42,400 nucleotides of DNA from Faecalibacterium longum CLA-AA-H243 (lineage in GTDB: Bacteria; Bacillota; Clostridia; Oscillospirales; Ruminococcaceae). Below, one piece after another: positions 42,354 to 42,400 of this stretch. A program made the position numbers and the translations under genes. Positions within the stretch are counted from its first letter, which is position 1. Every line of letters starts with the position of its first letter. A model generated the notes under the pieces. That model saw nothing but the letters and a program-made list of their open reading frames with translations. It searched no databases and was not told where the DNA came from. The stretch is from assembly GCF_020687245.1 (NCBI RefSeq), contig NZ_JAJEQG010000022.1:1-42400 (forward strand), read 5' to 3'.

Positions 42354-42400
42354 CCGAGTGCGCACTCGGTTGCATAGGTTTTCCCGGTTGCGCAACCGGG
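42354..42400. repeat. two perfect palindromes at the window edge
   Basis: CCGAGTGCGCACTCGG (42354-42369) and CCCGGTTGCGCAACCGGG (42383-42400), both centred on TGCGCA, 13 bases apart. Cut by the window end. Confidence 0.7.

Overview
The window looks like a chromosome segment of a gut Oscillospiraceae (Ruminococcaceae) firmicute, most like Faecalibacterium. The evidence is the GC-rich Clostridia-type genes, the firmicute-only sporulation genes spoIIID, sigG, sigE and spoIIGA, strong sigma-A promoters with 17-base spacers, and a dispersed palindromic repeat (AACCTCTC ... GAGAGGTT) of the kind I associate with Faecalibacterium. The genus assignment is inference.

Layout. 0-7.7 kb: a minus-strand purine operon, purE-F-M-N-O-H-D, behind a structured 6S-like leader RNA with its own promoter and terminator. 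The last two IMP steps use a stand-alone AICAR transformylase and a PurO-type cyclohydrolase, not bifunctional PurH. 7.9-12.7 kb: ybaK, aroF behind a promoter with three copies of an inverted repeat, a candidate small RNA, an AT-rich lipoprotein gene, and a DUF3783-apbE pair. 12.7-14.8 kb: an SPFH protein, an Arc-type protein and a YhfC-type membrane protein. 14.9-21.1 kb: the F-type ATP synthase operon atpB-E-F-A-G-D-C. It has no separate delta gene; a delta C-terminal domain is fused to the N-terminus of alpha. 21.6-22.1 kb: a DUF2798 membrane protein.

22.5-23.2 kb: no ordinary gene, but a strong promoter, six or seven tiny ORFs mostly with good Shine-Dalgarno sites (two of them only Met-Tyr-stop) in repeated modules, and tandem terminators. 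23.3-30.5 kb: an iron alcohol dehydrogenase, a LytTR/GHKL two-component system with a recognisable operator, and two secreted proteins with twin-arginine-like signals. 30.5-33.6 kb: a 2-hydroxyacid dehydrogenase, an orphan OmpR-type regulator with an extra C-terminal domain, and a broken hlyD-type efflux adaptor that carries the same operator. 33.6-37.9 kb: an AT-richer island with different codon use (LysR regulator, 2-hydroxycarboxylate transporter, alpha/beta hydrolase, recombinase remnant). 38-42.4 kb: tRNA-Ala, a TPP-riboswitch-controlled thiT, the sporulation genes, tRNA-Asn, and an intergenic end with two perfect palindromes.

The best candidates for something undescribed are the mini-ORF transcript at 22.5-23.2 kb, the delta-alpha ATP synthase fusion, and a two-copy hairpin element with compensatory stem changes near the atp genes.
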